Shown: positions 1 to 8,633 of the stretch, one piece after another | Layout of the letters: every line of letters begins with the position of its first letter | Position numbering within the stretch: position 1 is the first letter of the stretch | Source: Thermocoleostomius sinensis A174 | Lineage (GTDB): Bacteria > Cyanobacteriota > Cyanobacteriia > Elainellales > Elainellaceae | Direction of reading: 5' to 3' | DNA length: 64,000 bases | Assembly (NCBI RefSeq): GCF_026802175.1 | Contig: NZ_CP113797.1 | Span: 2,395,026-2,459,025, forward strand | Made by a program: the position numbers and the translations under genes | The notes under the pieces: generated by a model | Databases searched by the model: none | What the model saw: the letters and a program-made list of their open reading frames with translations, nothing else | What the model was told of the DNA's origin: nothing

Positions 1-338
1 TGTTCTTCTGATGTGAGTTCCGTGTGATAGTAGACTGCTGCAATATCTAATGGCTGCACGAGGTTGGGAATTACCTGTTCTGGTTTACCCTGTCGCACAA
101 TTAAGTCACTGCCAAGCGATCGCAATGACTGTCGCAAATTTGCCACGCTTTCCAGTAAAAACTGGGCCCGAAACGATCCGGTTTTGGGAAAGCCAAATGA
201 TGTTTGCCCAAATTGACGTGGATCGAAACAGTAGACCGGAATCACCCGCGATTGATGCTTCAGCGCTTGGTGCAGCGGTTCGTGATCATGCAAACGGAGA
301 TCGGTGCGATACCAAATGAGAATACGCAGTTCGGCCAC
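1..338 (-). CDS. DNA photolyase / cryptochrome (DASH-like), N-terminal part, truncated by window edge
   Basis: The reverse strand encodes the N-terminal Rossmann-type domain of a photolyase/cryptochrome, which runs off the left edge without a stop. The frame starts at a GTG (336-338), with an in-frame TAA upstream, and begins VAELRILIWYRTDLRLHDHE. It continues with VIPVYCFDPRQFG and FGFPKTGSFRAQFLLESV, the pattern of the cryptochrome-DASH branch. These blue-light flavoproteins repair cyclobutane pyrimidine dimers, in DASH proteins mainly in single-stranded DNA, using FAD and an antenna pigment. The FAD-binding helical domain lies outside the window, so photolyase versus DASH cannot be settled. 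The GTG start is the only plausible one after the upstream stop, but no strong ribosome-binding site is visible. Confidence 0.85.
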   Translation of the reverse strand, partial: MAELRILIWYRTDLRLHDHEPLHQALKHQSRVIPVYCFDPRQFGQTSFGFPKTGSFRAQFLLESVANLRQSLRSLGSDLIVRQGKPEQVIPNLVQPLDIAAVYYHTELTSEE

Positions 339-518
339 AAATTGTTCAGCGAATACGGGATATTAGAATTAATCAGGACACTGAATATAGTCTGCTGAAT
401 TTATTGTAAGTTCATTCTTCACCTGGGTAGTGCCCTTTTATCACAAGTAGAGGGAAAATAGGCAGTTGGATCTATCTCATCTTGATTCAATCTTGATTCA
501 ATGTTGTATCTCCAACCC

Positions 519-1217
519 CTACCCCCCCAGCACCGAATTCAGCCAAAACCCAACGATCGCACTACCCAACGGAACAGTAAGATTATCAATTCCTAAGCGC
601 GAAAAGGCTTCCAATGCAGTCGCGATTAGCGCAATAGCAATCGACACAAGCCACGTTTGCCAACTGTTACCCTGTACATTCAGCAACAGGAGGCTACTGA
701 TGACAAAACTAACCCAACACATCGTGATCGAGCCTTCCCAACTTTTTTGAATGCCGCCCACTTTATAGGGATGTGTTCCCCAGCGCTGACCAATCAGGGC
801 TGCCAGCCCATCTCCCCAAGTCATGACTAAGATGCCGATAACAGCATAGTATGGATACTGCTGCCAAAATATCGCAATCAGCACCCCGATACTGACGGCA
901 TAGAAAAACGTGCCCAAACTTTTACGACCAACACTGTCGATGCCGGGAAGGAGAGGAAATCGATAAGACACAAGCGTAACAATACTGAAGAAAATCGAGG
1001 CCGCAATGCCCAACCAAGCGGGGATTTGTAGCCACCACGCCAGCAGAATCACATTCCCCGTCCCAACATGAACGATTTTACGAACAATTTCGGCATCAGC
1101 TTGATTCTGACTTGCTCCCAGCGCCACCAACCCAACCACACCGACCCAAGCAGCAACGATCGCAATTTGCAGCCAAATGACAGGAAGATTCAGCGTATTA
1201 GACAGGGAATCAAGCAA
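519..1217 (-). CDS. phytol/dolichol-kinase family (VTE5-like) membrane protein
   Basis: A 232-residue polytopic membrane protein of the CTP-dependent polyprenol/phytol kinase family, related to CDP-diglyceride synthases. It has about six hydrophobic segments and the family landmarks RKIVHVGTGN (residues about 47-56), TWGDGLAALIGQRWG (about 133-147) and KSWEGS (about 158-163). In plants and Synechocystis this family phosphorylates phytol released from chlorophyll, feeding tocopherol and phytyl-diphosphate salvage; a farnesol or other prenol substrate is equally possible here. Length matches cyanobacterial homologues. The gene is transcribed in the same direction as the kinase upstream (1383-2972), 165 bp apart, with part of a dispersed repeat between them. 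Family assignment is firm; the exact alcohol substrate is inference. Confidence 0.82.
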   Translation of the reverse strand: MLDSLSNTLNLPVIWLQIAIVAAWVGVVGLVALGASQNQADAEIVRKIVHVGTGNVILLAWWLQIPAWLGIAASIFFSIVTLVSYRFPLLPGIDSVGRKSLGTFFYAVSIGVLIAIFWQQYPYYAVIGILVMTWGDGLAALIGQRWGTHPYKVGGIQKSWEGSITMCWVSFVISSLLLLNVQGNSWQTWLVSIAIALIATALEAFSRLGIDNLTVPLGSAIVGFWLNSVLGG

Positions 1218-1308
1218 TGCCTACCTGGATCGACTAGATCCACCAACTCATCTGATTTTTATTCTAGTGATTTGTGTAACCTGCACCAAGCATTCAGCCA
1301 TCCAGTGG

Positions 1309-1365
1309 TCTAGCCAGCGGCTCCTTCCCTTGGCAAGGCAAGGTTGGGAGGGATTGGCATCATGT
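1309..1365 (-). repeat. dispersed repeat, copy A (inverted orientation)
   Basis: Read on the minus strand, this segment matches the core of two other copies at 14420-14512 and 36708-36800. The shared core has a cctcccaacc arm, a ggcaagg-like centre and a gaggagccgc end. It lies between the phytol-kinase-like gene and the YARHG kinase. This copy is shorter than the other two. Confidence 0.7.
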
Positions 1366-1382
1366 GAAACCGGGGGTATCAT

Positions 1383-2972
1383 CTACTTCAATCCGTTGCG
1401 CTCTTGATACTCTAGAATAATTTGCACATTCTGCTTTTCTAAGGTTGATAGCAACTCATTAGGAAATTCATCCGGTGAATAAATTGGGGTATACCAAGGG
1501 CGACTATTAAAGTATGCTTGCAATGCTTCGTCCATAAATCGACGCCCATGCATGGCAAAGATGGCATTGCGGAGGATATCGAGTTCAAACGCCGTCTTTC
1601 CTGCCAAATCGACATCAGTGACGGGTCGGGTGGTGAGCCAAGCGAACTCATTCGATGACATGATATCGGATGATGCAACGTTGGGGGATTCGACATCAGT
1701 AGCGTTCGATGTCGATGCAGGAGTGGGCTGAGGCAGAGAGGGCGTGGGAACATCCGGTTGTGGGATTGTCGGCGTCGGAATTGCCAGCGGCGTTTGACTT
1801 GAATTCGTAGTCGGATTGCTGGTAGGCGACGATGGCGCATCGATGGGTGACGGTGATGCATTCGCTGCATCGGGGAGAGGCGGTGGGTTGACAGCAGGAC
1901 GCCGCAGCACCAACCCCAGTATCACAGCCGCTCCAATCAACCCACTGGCGATGAAACTGCCCAGAATAATGCCATTGTTGCGTTGCCCGGTGGCTGATGA
2001 TTGAGACGACGGAGCTAGTGGAGTCGATGGTTGAGATGAGACAGCAACAGTGGAGGGCAGGGTGGATGGATGAGTCGAGGGCACAAACGCTAAATCAGCA
2101 GCCATCACGGTTGTAGCTAGTTCAGGACTAGATGACGCTTGCAAGCCTTGCAAGGCCGATCGCATGGTTGCTGCCGTTGGATAACGATTGCGGGCATGAG
2201 ACTGAATCGCGCGATCAAGAACGTCCGCAAACTCAGGACTGATCTGAGGCGCATCAACTTGCCAGACATAGTCACCCGTTTGCGGATGCACCTGCAATTG
2301 CTGGGGCGCTTTGCCCGTCAGCAGATAGATTGCCGTCAACCCTAAACTGTAGAGATCGCTAGCAAAGACGGGTTTGCCCACAGCTTGTTCTGGCGGCATA
2401 TAGCCTGGTGTGCCAATAATGATTGATTGCGTTGGTTGCCCTTGAGAATTTACCACCGTTTGTACCGTTTCTTTTACGGCTCCAAAGTCGATCAATACAG
2501 GCTGTTGCGTCGATCGGCGCAGCATGATGTTATCGGGCTTTATGTCGCGATGAATAATCCCTCGCCGATGGATATAGTCTAAAACCGTGAGCAGACCGAT
2601 CAGTAAGGCTTTCACCGCTGCTTCGTGGTTTTGTTGAGGTTGCCCTGCTCGCAATTGCATCTGTTGAGTGAGGGTGACACCATCGATCCACTCTTGAACA
2701 AGATAAAACAAGCCGTCGGATTCAAAATAGGCATACAGTTTAGGAATTTGAGGATTGCCTTCGCCCAATTCCTCTAGAATGGCGGCTTCTCGCTGGAACC
2801 GTTCCTTCACCAATTGATACATTTGGGGCGGATCGACCACAGGCTTAAGCTGCTTGATCACACAGCGACGAGCAGAGGGTAGGTGAGTATCTTCTGCTAA
2901 AAATGTTTGACCAAACCCACCATCGCCGATCGTCTTCAGGATGCGGTAGCGGTGATTTAGCAGTTGTGTCAT
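1383..2972 (-). CDS. serine/threonine protein kinase with C-terminal YARHG domain
   Basis: An Hanks-type kinase of 529 residues. The kinase domain begins almost at the start (HRYRILKTIGDGGFGQTFLA, glycine-rich loop); VIKQL carries the ATP lysine (about K40), followed by IIHRDIKPDN, LIDFGAVK and GTPGYMPPEQ. A Ser/Thr/Pro-rich stretch follows, then one membrane segment (about 330-350, GIILGSFIASGLIGAAV), a long Pro/Ser/Thr linker, and a terminal YARHG domain (ELDILRNAIFAMHGRRF, then YFNSRPWY). The kinase would be cytoplasmic and YARHG outside the membrane. The reading frame stays open to 3032, but the ATG at 2972 directly precedes the kinase fold and matches the usual family start. YARHG is thought to be an extracytoplasmic sensing or cell-wall module; its ligand is unknown. 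Confidence 0.92.
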   Translation of the reverse strand: MTQLLNHRYRILKTIGDGGFGQTFLAEDTHLPSARRCVIKQLKPVVDPPQMYQLVKERFQREAAILEELGEGNPQIPKLYAYFESDGLFYLVQEWIDGVTLTQQMQLRAGQPQQNHEAAVKALLIGLLTVLDYIHRRGIIHRDIKPDNIMLRRSTQQPVLIDFGAVKETVQTVVNSQGQPTQSIIIGTPGYMPPEQAVGKPVFASDLYSLGLTAIYLLTGKAPQQLQVHPQTGDYVWQVDAPQISPEFADVLDRAIQSHARNRYPTAATMRSALQGLQASSSPELATTVMAADLAFVPSTHPSTLPSTVAVSSQPSTPLAPSSQSSATGQRNNGIILGSFIASGLIGAAVILGLVLRRPAVNPPPLPDAANASPSPIDAPSSPTSNPTTNSSQTPLAIPTPTIPQPDVPTPSLPQPTPASTSNATDVESPNVASSDIMSSNEFAWLTTRPVTDVDLAGKTAFELDILRNAIFAMHGRRFMDEALQAYFNSRPWYTPIYSPDEFPNELLSTLEKQNVQIILEYQERNGLK

Positions 2973-3088
2973 TATCCGAAAGCCTTTACTGGAAGCAGTT
3001 TCCTCTAGCGTAACCCAGCGAGTTGTTCCCACCCATTACGGCAGTTACCTAATAGAGAAGACGCAGATCTTAGGCCTTCATCCCCCAT

Positions 3089-3112
3089 CCCCTTCTCTTG
3101 TGGGAGAAGGGG
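3089..3112. repeat. GGGGAGAAG-type palindromic intergenic repeat
   Basis: A perfect 9-bp inverted repeat (ccccttctc / gagaagggg) with a 6-base loop, in the spacer between two minus-strand genes. Similar C/T-rich to G/A-rich palindromic blocks occur near 44.4-44.5 kb and 57.1 kb. This is a common type of dispersed repeat in cyanobacterial spacers. It creates a spurious ORF at 3005-3250. Confidence 0.6.
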
Positions 3113-3257
3113 AGCGAGTTTCCGGTTTCCTCTCCTGCGGGTCGGGCAGTTTGAGCTATCGTTGTAAGCCAAAAATCGCTCAATCAGAAAATTCCTGCTT
3201 ACAGACTGACTACCGTCCGCGACGATCGCCATCCGGGAAAGAGTTGGCAACCCGTCA

Positions 3258-4370
3258 CTAATATCGCAAGATTAAGGCGACTTGTTGATGGTCTGCTAAT
3301 GTTTTGTCGTCATCCACAAACACGACCTTGCCGCCCTTCGCCATCACTGACTCAATCAATTCATCAACGGCATCATCCATCACTTCAATGTCATCTAAAT
3401 CGTCTGTTGCTATGAGTTTCATGCCGCTTTGATCGACTCGGGCCGGATAGTGAAACTCTGCATTCACCAACAAAAGTTCGCCACGCCCTTCTTGAGCCGC
3501 TCGCCAAGCCTGCTCAATTCCTGAGGCACAAAGCTGTGCCCCTACAGCATTCTCCAATTTTTCTAGAGCTTGTTGACGCTGCTCAGCCAGTGCTTCTTGG
3601 ACTAGGGGATACACCAATTTGCCCAAATCGTGCGCAGAGGTTTTATCATAATTACCGCTTAACGTAGCAATGATTGCGTCTTTGTGCTCGGACACTTCAT
3701 TAAAAAAGCTGAAGTAGCGATCAATGCCCACTAGCACCAGCGGCAGAGGATCGGTTGCCATAAATGGTTTCAACGCTTCATCTGCTTTGCGGAAAAACTG
3801 ACGATGATGATCGTCCCGATAGGCCGAGGTGTTAATTCCTTCGCCGCCTGGAAGTTTGCTGCCACCGCCTGGTCCACCGTGAGTGAGTGGAAAATCCGGA
3901 TTTCTTACTTCTTCTAGCTCATCTAGAATACCGGAGAACAAGCTCGTAGACTGTTCGCTTAAGCTGAGCACCCAATATCGAGGGGTGCGGTTAAGGGCAA
4001 AGACCAGATCGCGGGTAGCAAACGTTTCATCGACAATGACGCGATCGCGGAACGGAAAGGGATGATAGTAAACACGATGCAATTCATGATTGGCAAAAAT
4101 CGCCAGTCCATCCAGTGTGTGAGGATAATCGATCGACTCTACGGCTTGCTCTAATTGCTTTAATACCGGACTTAATTCCCGATTAGAAAAATTTTGTTGC
4201 AAGCGTTCTTTGGCTTCGTCAACCAAGTTCTTGACTCGAATGGGATCTTGTTGGTTTTCAGGAGCCGTGCGATGGGTAGAGAGCAGAATCGAGACGGCTG
4301 GATAGCTCTGAATCGATTGCAGAAATTTCACGTCGTTATAGTTCATAACGGTTTTGGCGCTATTATCCAC
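3258..4370 (-). CDS. bacterial archaeo-eukaryotic release-factor-like protein (baeRF family, ribosome hibernation factor-like)
   Basis: A 370-residue soluble protein resembling the bacterial archaeo-eukaryotic release factor families (baeRF3-like), the group that includes the hibernation factor Balon. Visible features are an N-terminal domain (NYNDVKFLQSIQSYPAVSIL), a glycine-rich loop at about 165-180 (THGGPGGGSKLPGGEG) where aRF1/eRF1 proteins carry the GGQ hydrolysis loop, then DDHHRQFFRKADEAL, and a C-terminal L7Ae/eRF1 domain-3-like part ending near VFVDDDKTLADHQQVALILRY. Known relatives bind the ribosomal A site in stressed cells. There is no GGQ here, so peptide release is unlikely. 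It is divergent from rseP with about 156 bp between starts, a natural stress-promoter region. A second Met (residue 9) is an alternative start. Family is probable; ribosome binding is inference. Confidence 0.72.
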   Translation of the reverse strand: MDNSAKTVMNYNDVKFLQSIQSYPAVSILLSTHRTAPENQQDPIRVKNLVDEAKERLQQNFSNRELSPVLKQLEQAVESIDYPHTLDGLAIFANHELHRVYYHPFPFRDRVIVDETFATRDLVFALNRTPRYWVLSLSEQSTSLFSGILDELEEVRNPDFPLTHGGPGGGSKLPGGEGINTSAYRDDHHRQFFRKADEALKPFMATDPLPLVLVGIDRYFSFFNEVSEHKDAIIATLSGNYDKTSAHDLGKLVYPLVQEALAEQRQQALEKLENAVGAQLCASGIEQAWRAAQEGRGELLLVNAEFHYPARVDQSGMKLIATDDLDDIEVMDDAVDELIESVMAKGGKVVFVDDDKTLADHQQVALILRY

Positions 4371-4526
4371 ATCAACTATTATGTAAAGACTTTAGCAAAC
4401 AGAATTTTGATTAAAATCGCTCAAATGTCGGTTTCTTGCCCAGCCAAATCTAGATAAACCCCTTAATTTCCGTCGCCCTTTAGAATAGTAAGGATATAGA
4501 ACACCTATTTTGAGCGTTACGGGGTT

Positions 4527-5621
4527 ATGTCAGTTTTAGCGGCGATCGCAGTTCTTGCACTTTTAATTGTGGTTCATGAGTTGGGACATTTTTTAGCCGC
4601 CCGGCTTCAGGGAATCCATGTCAATCGGTTCTCGCTTGGGTTTGGACCCATTCTCTGGAAGTATCAGGGGAAAGAAACCGAATACGCTGTTCGTGCCATT
4701 CCACTGGGCGGCTTTGTTGGGTTTCCCGATGATGACCCCGATAGCAATATCCCCCCCAATGATCCAGATTTGCTGCGCAACCGTCCGGTACTCGATCGGG
4801 CGATCGTGATTAGCGCAGGCGTCATTGCCAACCTTATTTTTGCCTACTTGGTATTCGTGGCACAGTTTGCAGGCGTGGGGATTCCTGAAAAGTTTGACTA
4901 TCAACCGGGAGTACTAGTTTCCGAGGTGATTTCGCAAACGGCTCCGGCCGCTCAAGCAGGGCTACGATCGGAAGATTTAATTTTGGCAGTCGATGGTCGA
5001 TCGCTCGGTTCGTCGGAAACGGCAGTCAGAACCCTGATGGAAGAAATTCAAGCCAGCCCGAATCAGCCGATCGATTTGACGGTGCAGCGTAACGACCAAG
5101 AGTTGACAGTAACCGTCACTCCAGAAGCAGGAGAAGACGGTGTGGCTCGCATCGGCGTTCAGCTTTTGCCCAACGGCAGTATTACGGAATATCGTCGTCC
5201 CAACGGCATTGGCGAAGTGCTGATTCTGGCAGCCGAGCAGTTTCAAAATACCTTTGTGCGGATTGTGCAAGGCTTTGTTACCTTGATCACAGATTTTGGC
5301 TCGGTCGCAGGTCAAGTGGCTGGTCCAGTCAAGATTGTGGAGCAGGGAGCCGGCTTGGCTGCTGCCAACGCCAGTAGTCTGTTTCCGTTCACCGCGATTA
5401 TCAGTATCAACCTAGCGATTATCAATATCTTGCCGCTGCCAGCTTTAGACGGTGGACAGTTGGTATTTCTGCTGATCGAGGCATTGCGCGGTAAACCCTT
5501 GCCAAATCGGATTCAAGAAAACGTCATGCAAACAGGACTAGTGCTGTTGTTGGGGCTGGGGATCTTTCTGATTGTGCGAGACACGACGCAATTGGCTGTA
5601 TTTCAGCGCTTGTTTCAGTGA
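4527..5621 (+). CDS. rseP: RseP-type site-2 zinc metalloprotease (M50)
   Basis: A 364-residue intramembrane metalloprotease. HELGH (H17-H21) supplies the zinc ligands and catalytic glutamate in the first membrane helix, and LPALDGGQL near residue 310 gives the third metal ligand in a later helix. A single PDZ domain lies between (about 105-200, with GVLVSEVISQTAPAAQAGLR). Such proteases cut anti-sigma factors or other single-pass membrane proteins after a first cleavage. The length is that of one-PDZ cyanobacterial S2P proteins; E. coli RseP has two. The stop codon overlaps the start of nth, so the two are probably co-transcribed. The substrate cannot be read from the sequence. Confidence 0.95.
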   Translation: MSVLAAIAVLALLIVVHELGHFLAARLQGIHVNRFSLGFGPILWKYQGKETEYAVRAIPLGGFVGFPDDDPDSNIPPNDPDLLRNRPVLDRAIVISAGVIANLIFAYLVFVAQFAGVGIPEKFDYQPGVLVSEVISQTAPAAQAGLRSEDLILAVDGRSLGSSETAVRTLMEEIQASPNQPIDLTVQRNDQELTVTVTPEAGEDGVARIGVQLLPNGSITEYRRPNGIGEVLILAAEQFQNTFVRIVQGFVTLITDFGSVAGQVAGPVKIVEQGAGLAAANASSLFPFTAIISINLAIINILPLPALDGGQLVFLLIEALRGKPLPNRIQENVMQTGLVLLLGLGIFLIVRDTTQLAVFQRLFQ

Positions 5622-6355
5622 TGCCAGTTTTGAGGATGAAACGAAACTCGATCGATCCCCCTCGGAACCTGTCTGCCAAGAAACTAGCAGCCACTAAGCA
5701 GCGGGCGTTAGACATTCTGCTGCGCTTAAAGCAACTATATCCTGAAGCGCCCTGTACGTTGACTTACGAGACACCAGTGCAGCTTTTAGTTGCGACAATG
5801 CTTTCAGCCCAATGTACCGATGAGCGCGTAAACTTGGTGACACCCGCCTTGTTCCAGCGCTTTCCCGATGCCGAGGCATTTTCCAATGCAGATTTAAGCG
5901 AACTTGAAACCTTAATTCGATCGACGGGCTTCTACCGCAACAAAGCCAAAAACATTCAGGCAGCCTGTCGCTTGATTGTGTCGCAGTACGGGGGACGAGT
6001 GCCCGATCGGATGGAGGAATTACTAGCGCTGCCTGGTGTGGCCCGTAAAACCGCTAATGTGGTACTGGCCCATGCCTATGGGATTCATGAAGGTGTCACG
6101 GTTGATACCCATGTCAAACGCTTGAGCCAAAAGCTGGGGTTAACCGAGCACACCGATCCGATTCGAATTGAGCGGGACTTAATGTCCTTATTACCACAAC
6201 CAGACTGGGAAAATTGGTCGATCCGGTTAATTTATCACGGTCGAGCCGTGTGCAATGCTCGCAAACCTGCTTGCGATCGCTGTCAATTAGTTGATTTGTG
6301 TGCCTCGGCTCATTTGGCTGAAGCATCTACGGTTGAGCATCAATCAATCGACTAA
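5618..6355 (+). CDS. nth: endonuclease III (DNA glycosylase / AP lyase)
   Basis: A 245-residue helix-hairpin-helix base-excision-repair enzyme removing oxidised pyrimidines. It has QLLVATMLSAQCTDERVN, the hairpin LLALPGVARKTANVVL with the catalytic lysine, the catalytic Asp in GVTVDTHVKR, and a C-terminal iron-sulfur motif C-x6-C-x2-C-x5-C (CNARKPACDRCQLVDLC). The start is either GTG at 5618, a 4-bp overlap with rseP, or the adjacent ATG at 5621; both suggest translational coupling. The N-terminal extension of about 20 residues is not part of the enzyme fold. Its 3' end overlaps the convergent Nudix gene by 4 bp. Confidence 0.95.
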   Translation: MMPVLRMKRNSIDPPRNLSAKKLAATKQRALDILLRLKQLYPEAPCTLTYETPVQLLVATMLSAQCTDERVNLVTPALFQRFPDAEAFSNADLSELETLIRSTGFYRNKAKNIQAACRLIVSQYGGRVPDRMEELLALPGVARKTANVVLAHAYGIHEGVTVDTHVKRLSQKLGLTEHTDPIRIERDLMSLLPQPDWENWSIRLIYHGRAVCNARKPACDRCQLVDLCASAHLAEASTVEHQSID

Positions 6356-6855
6356 TCATATAGTTCTGGGAGATGGTACCGATTTAGAAACGCTTGTGCT
6401 CCCCCTGCTAGCGTAAACTCGATTGTTGGACGCTGCCAGAAGTAAGTAAACCGCAGTCCGGCATCAAATCCGTCCCCATGAACTATGTGCTCCCAACCAT
6501 TGGGAGTCGTAGATGGGGCTTCCAACAGAAAATAATGACGATAGGCAATGTGGTGAGTATCGAGCCAGCATCGCTGTGACGTACCCACTTTGCGAAGTAG
6601 CGTTAAGTTGGTGAGTCCACTCTCTTCATAAATTTCGCGATGCAACGCCGCTTCGATCGTTTCTTCAGGGTCAATACCGCCGCCGGGCAATTGAATGGGT
6701 GCTTCGCGACAATCTGGATGCCGAAATAGCAGCAATTCATATCGATCGACTTTGTTCTTGCGGATGATGAATGCACCGACTCGTTCCGGTAATTTGGAGA
6801 TCAGATGAGTCATGTAATAGCGCTGAATGTAGAAGAATAGCTGATCTAGCTTCAC
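6352..6855 (-). CDS. Nudix hydrolase
   Basis: A 167-residue protein with a complete Nudix box, GGIDPEETIEAALHREIYEE followed by SGL, matching Gx5Ex7REUxEExGU. It hydrolyses a nucleoside diphosphate linked to some moiety, with Mg2+ bound by the box glutamates. The substrate cannot be deduced; the sequence does not show the extra motifs of MutT or ADP-ribose specialists. It is convergent with nth, the stop codons overlapping by 4 bp. The first Met precedes about 20 residues of extension; the Met at residue 15 (MTHLISKLPERVG) is an alternative start. Confidence 0.88.
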   Translation of the reverse strand: MKLDQLFFYIQRYYMTHLISKLPERVGAFIIRKNKVDRYELLLFRHPDCREAPIQLPGGGIDPEETIEAALHREIYEESGLTNLTLLRKVGTSQRCWLDTHHIAYRHYFLLEAPSTTPNGWEHIVHGDGFDAGLRFTYFWQRPTIEFTLAGGAQAFLNRYHLPELYD

Positions 6856-7322
6856 GCCAATCTCCTATATTTTCGGATGTGGCGCTTCGATCAGTCTATT
6901 AAGGCGATGACTCGCTGTCCCATCGCCTCATCTTTATCAATCCGCGAATGTAGTGTAACAACGGTTATGTTTATCACGATCTACGTCATGTCTAGATGAT
7001 TCTGCGGTGTACAAAACCGCCTAAACTATAGGCAATCTCGTCCAAGCACACTACGGATCGCAAATGGTATAGAAAAATTAGAATTTTTTAAGAGAAAAGC
7101 AACCCTCTAGGCATGTTATAAATGTAAAGGTTTTTAAAGTATTTCAATTCGGGAATGGTATTCATTGCCGCAGTTGAATTAAGGACCTGATGTAAATTCG
7201 CGCCAGCACACAAGGTAGCCTGCTACAGAACCTTCCTAGGCTAGCAGGTCTTTTTGTGTGAATTTTTTGCGAATTTATGACAAACCCGTTACTCGTTCCT
7301 GTACGGAGATTGAACTCTTTTC
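6856..7322. other. intergenic region upstream of desA
   Basis: 467 bp without a credible gene. It contains the divergent upstream regions of the Nudix gene and desA, an AT-rich stretch at about 7075-7145, and a strong stem-loop listed separately. Cyanobacterial desA is typically cold-induced, so regulatory elements are expected here, but no specific operator was recognised. Confidence 0.5.
7207..7260 (+). promoter_or_regulatory. two-part stem-loop in the desA 5' region
   Basis: Two nested inverted repeats: outer cacacaa (7207-7213) with ttgtgtg (7254-7260), inner cctgcta (7219-7225) with tagcagg (7242-7248), and a T-run at 7250-7255 after the inner stem. It ends 62 bp before the desA start. 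It could be an intrinsic terminator for an upstream transcript or a leader structure of the desA mRNA; the outer stem absorbs the T-run, which would suit an alternative-fold switch. Role is inferred. Confidence 0.6.
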
Positions 7323-8387
7323 ATGACTGCCACCACAGAAAAGTTCGCAACCCCATCGATATCCTCGGCCGACACGGCGCTTCGATTGAACAATGTTCAG
7401 CTAAAGGATATCATTAAGACATTGCCGCGTGAATGCTTTGAGAAAAATCGCAGAAAGGCATGGACTTCGGTTTTCATCAGTGTCCTCGCTGTAAGTGTTG
7501 GATACGTAGCCATTGCCACTTCACCGTGGTTTCTTTTACCCCTTGCTTGGTTCTTTACTGGAACTGCCTTGACTGGATTTTTTGTGATTGCCCATGATTG
7601 TGGTCATCGATCGTTTGCCAAACGTCGCTGGGTAAATGATTGGGTGGGACAGATTCTGATGCTGCCATTGATTTATCCATTTCATAGCTGGCGCATTTTG
7701 CACAATCATCATCATCTTCATACAAACAAGCTAGCAATTGACAATGCTTGGCAGCCTTGGACAGCAGAAGAATATACCGAAACTCATTTCTTCATGCGCA
7801 AATTCTACGAAGCGCTGCGGGGGCGTTTGTGGTGGTTAGCGTCGGTCGCTCATTGGGCCAAACTTCATTTTGATCTCACCAACTTTACCAAGCGCGATCG
7901 TCAGAAAGTAAAAACATCAATCATCGCTGTGGTACTGTTTGCGGGGGTCTTCTTTCCTACATTAATCGCCACAACCGGTCTTTGGGGCTTCATCAAATTT
8001 TGGCTCATGCCGTGGCTAGGCTATCACTTCTGGATGAGTACCTTTACGTTGGTACACCACACCGCCCCTGACATTCAGTTCGAGCCGATCGAACACTGGA
8101 ACGCAGCCGAAGCTCAATTAGCCGGAACGGTTCACTGTACTTATCCGCGCTGGGTTGAACTTCTGTGTCATGACATTAACGTGCACGTACCGCATCATAT
8201 CTCTGTAGCAATTCCTTCCTACAATCTACGGACCGCTCACCGTAGCCTCAAACATCATTGGGGTAGCCACATTCAAGAAGCTCAATTTTCTTGGGCGCTG
8301 ATGAAGGTCATTGTAGAGTATTGCCATCTGTATCATCCTGAAAAAGCATATCAGCCCTTTCACGCTGTTAAGATTCCTGCGGAGTAA
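7323..8387 (+). CDS. desA: acyl-lipid Delta12 (omega-6) fatty acid desaturase
   Basis: A 354-residue membrane di-iron desaturase with the three histidine boxes HDCGH (91-95), HNHHHLH (127-133) and HVPHH near residue 297. The sequence is very close to the well-known cyanobacterial DesA, with shared stretches such as [50 protein letters not shown] and HDINVH. It introduces the Delta12 double bond into oleoyl groups on glycerolipids, using ferredoxin and O2 in thylakoid and plasma membranes, and is central to cold adaptation. The single ATG start fits the family N-terminus. It is followed by a 53-aa membrane ORF and OCP on the same strand. Confidence 0.95.
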   Translation: MTATTEKFATPSISSADTALRLNNVQLKDIIKTLPRECFEKNRRKAWTSVFISVLAVSVGYVAIATSPWFLLPLAWFFTGTALTGFFVIAHDCGHRSFAKRRWVNDWVGQILMLPLIYPFHSWRILHNHHHLHTNKLAIDNAWQPWTAEEYTETHFFMRKFYEALRGRLWWLASVAHWAKLHFDLTNFTKRDRQKVKTSIIAVVLFAGVFFPTLIATTGLWGFIKFWLMPWLGYHFWMSTFTLVHHTAPDIQFEPIEHWNAAEAQLAGTVHCTYPRWVELLCHDINVHVPHHISVAIPSYNLRTAHRSLKHHWGSHIQEAQFSWALMKVIVEYCHLYHPEKAYQPFHAVKIPAE

Positions 8388-8471
8388 AGGACAATTTTTG
8401 GAACAATCCAAGGAATCCAAAAAGCAACGGAGCGCGTCACCATTTATAGAAACTACGTGGAGATCGCAACC

Positions 8472-8633
8472 ATGTTTTCTAGACTCGATCGACGCGCTGC
8501 TGTTTTGGGTTTAGTTGGCTTGCTGTTGTTAACAGCAGCGTTTATTGCTTTTATCTACGTTGTTTCTCCGTTGCGCAAGCCGACATTTCAACCCAACAGT
8601 GCCAATGCAGGAACCTTAATCTCAGGATTGTAG
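8472..8633 (+). CDS. 53-residue single-pass membrane protein of unknown function
   Basis: ATG at 8472 to TAG at 8631-8633 encodes MFSRLDRRAAVLGLVGLLLL continuing as a hydrophobic helix to about residue 31, then a polar tail ending NAGTLISGL. The positively charged N-terminus (R4, R7, R8) predicts N-in topology with a tail of about 20 residues outside or in the lumen. It lies 84 bp after desA and 296 bp before OCP on the same strand. I do not recognise the family. A real gene is suggested by the coherent topology and by its position at the end of the desA transcript; a chance ORF remains possible. Confidence 0.5.
   Translation: MFSRLDRRAAVLGLVGLLLLTAAFIAFIYVVSPLRKPTFQPNSANAGTLISGL

Noticed and set aside
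3005-3250. 81-codon minus-strand frame
   Set aside because: It runs through a palindromic C/T-rich and G/A-rich spacer repeat and has no family-like features.
4371-4526. Small RNA gene in the divergent spacer
   Set aside because: No terminator or structure stands out; it is short enough to be only promoters.
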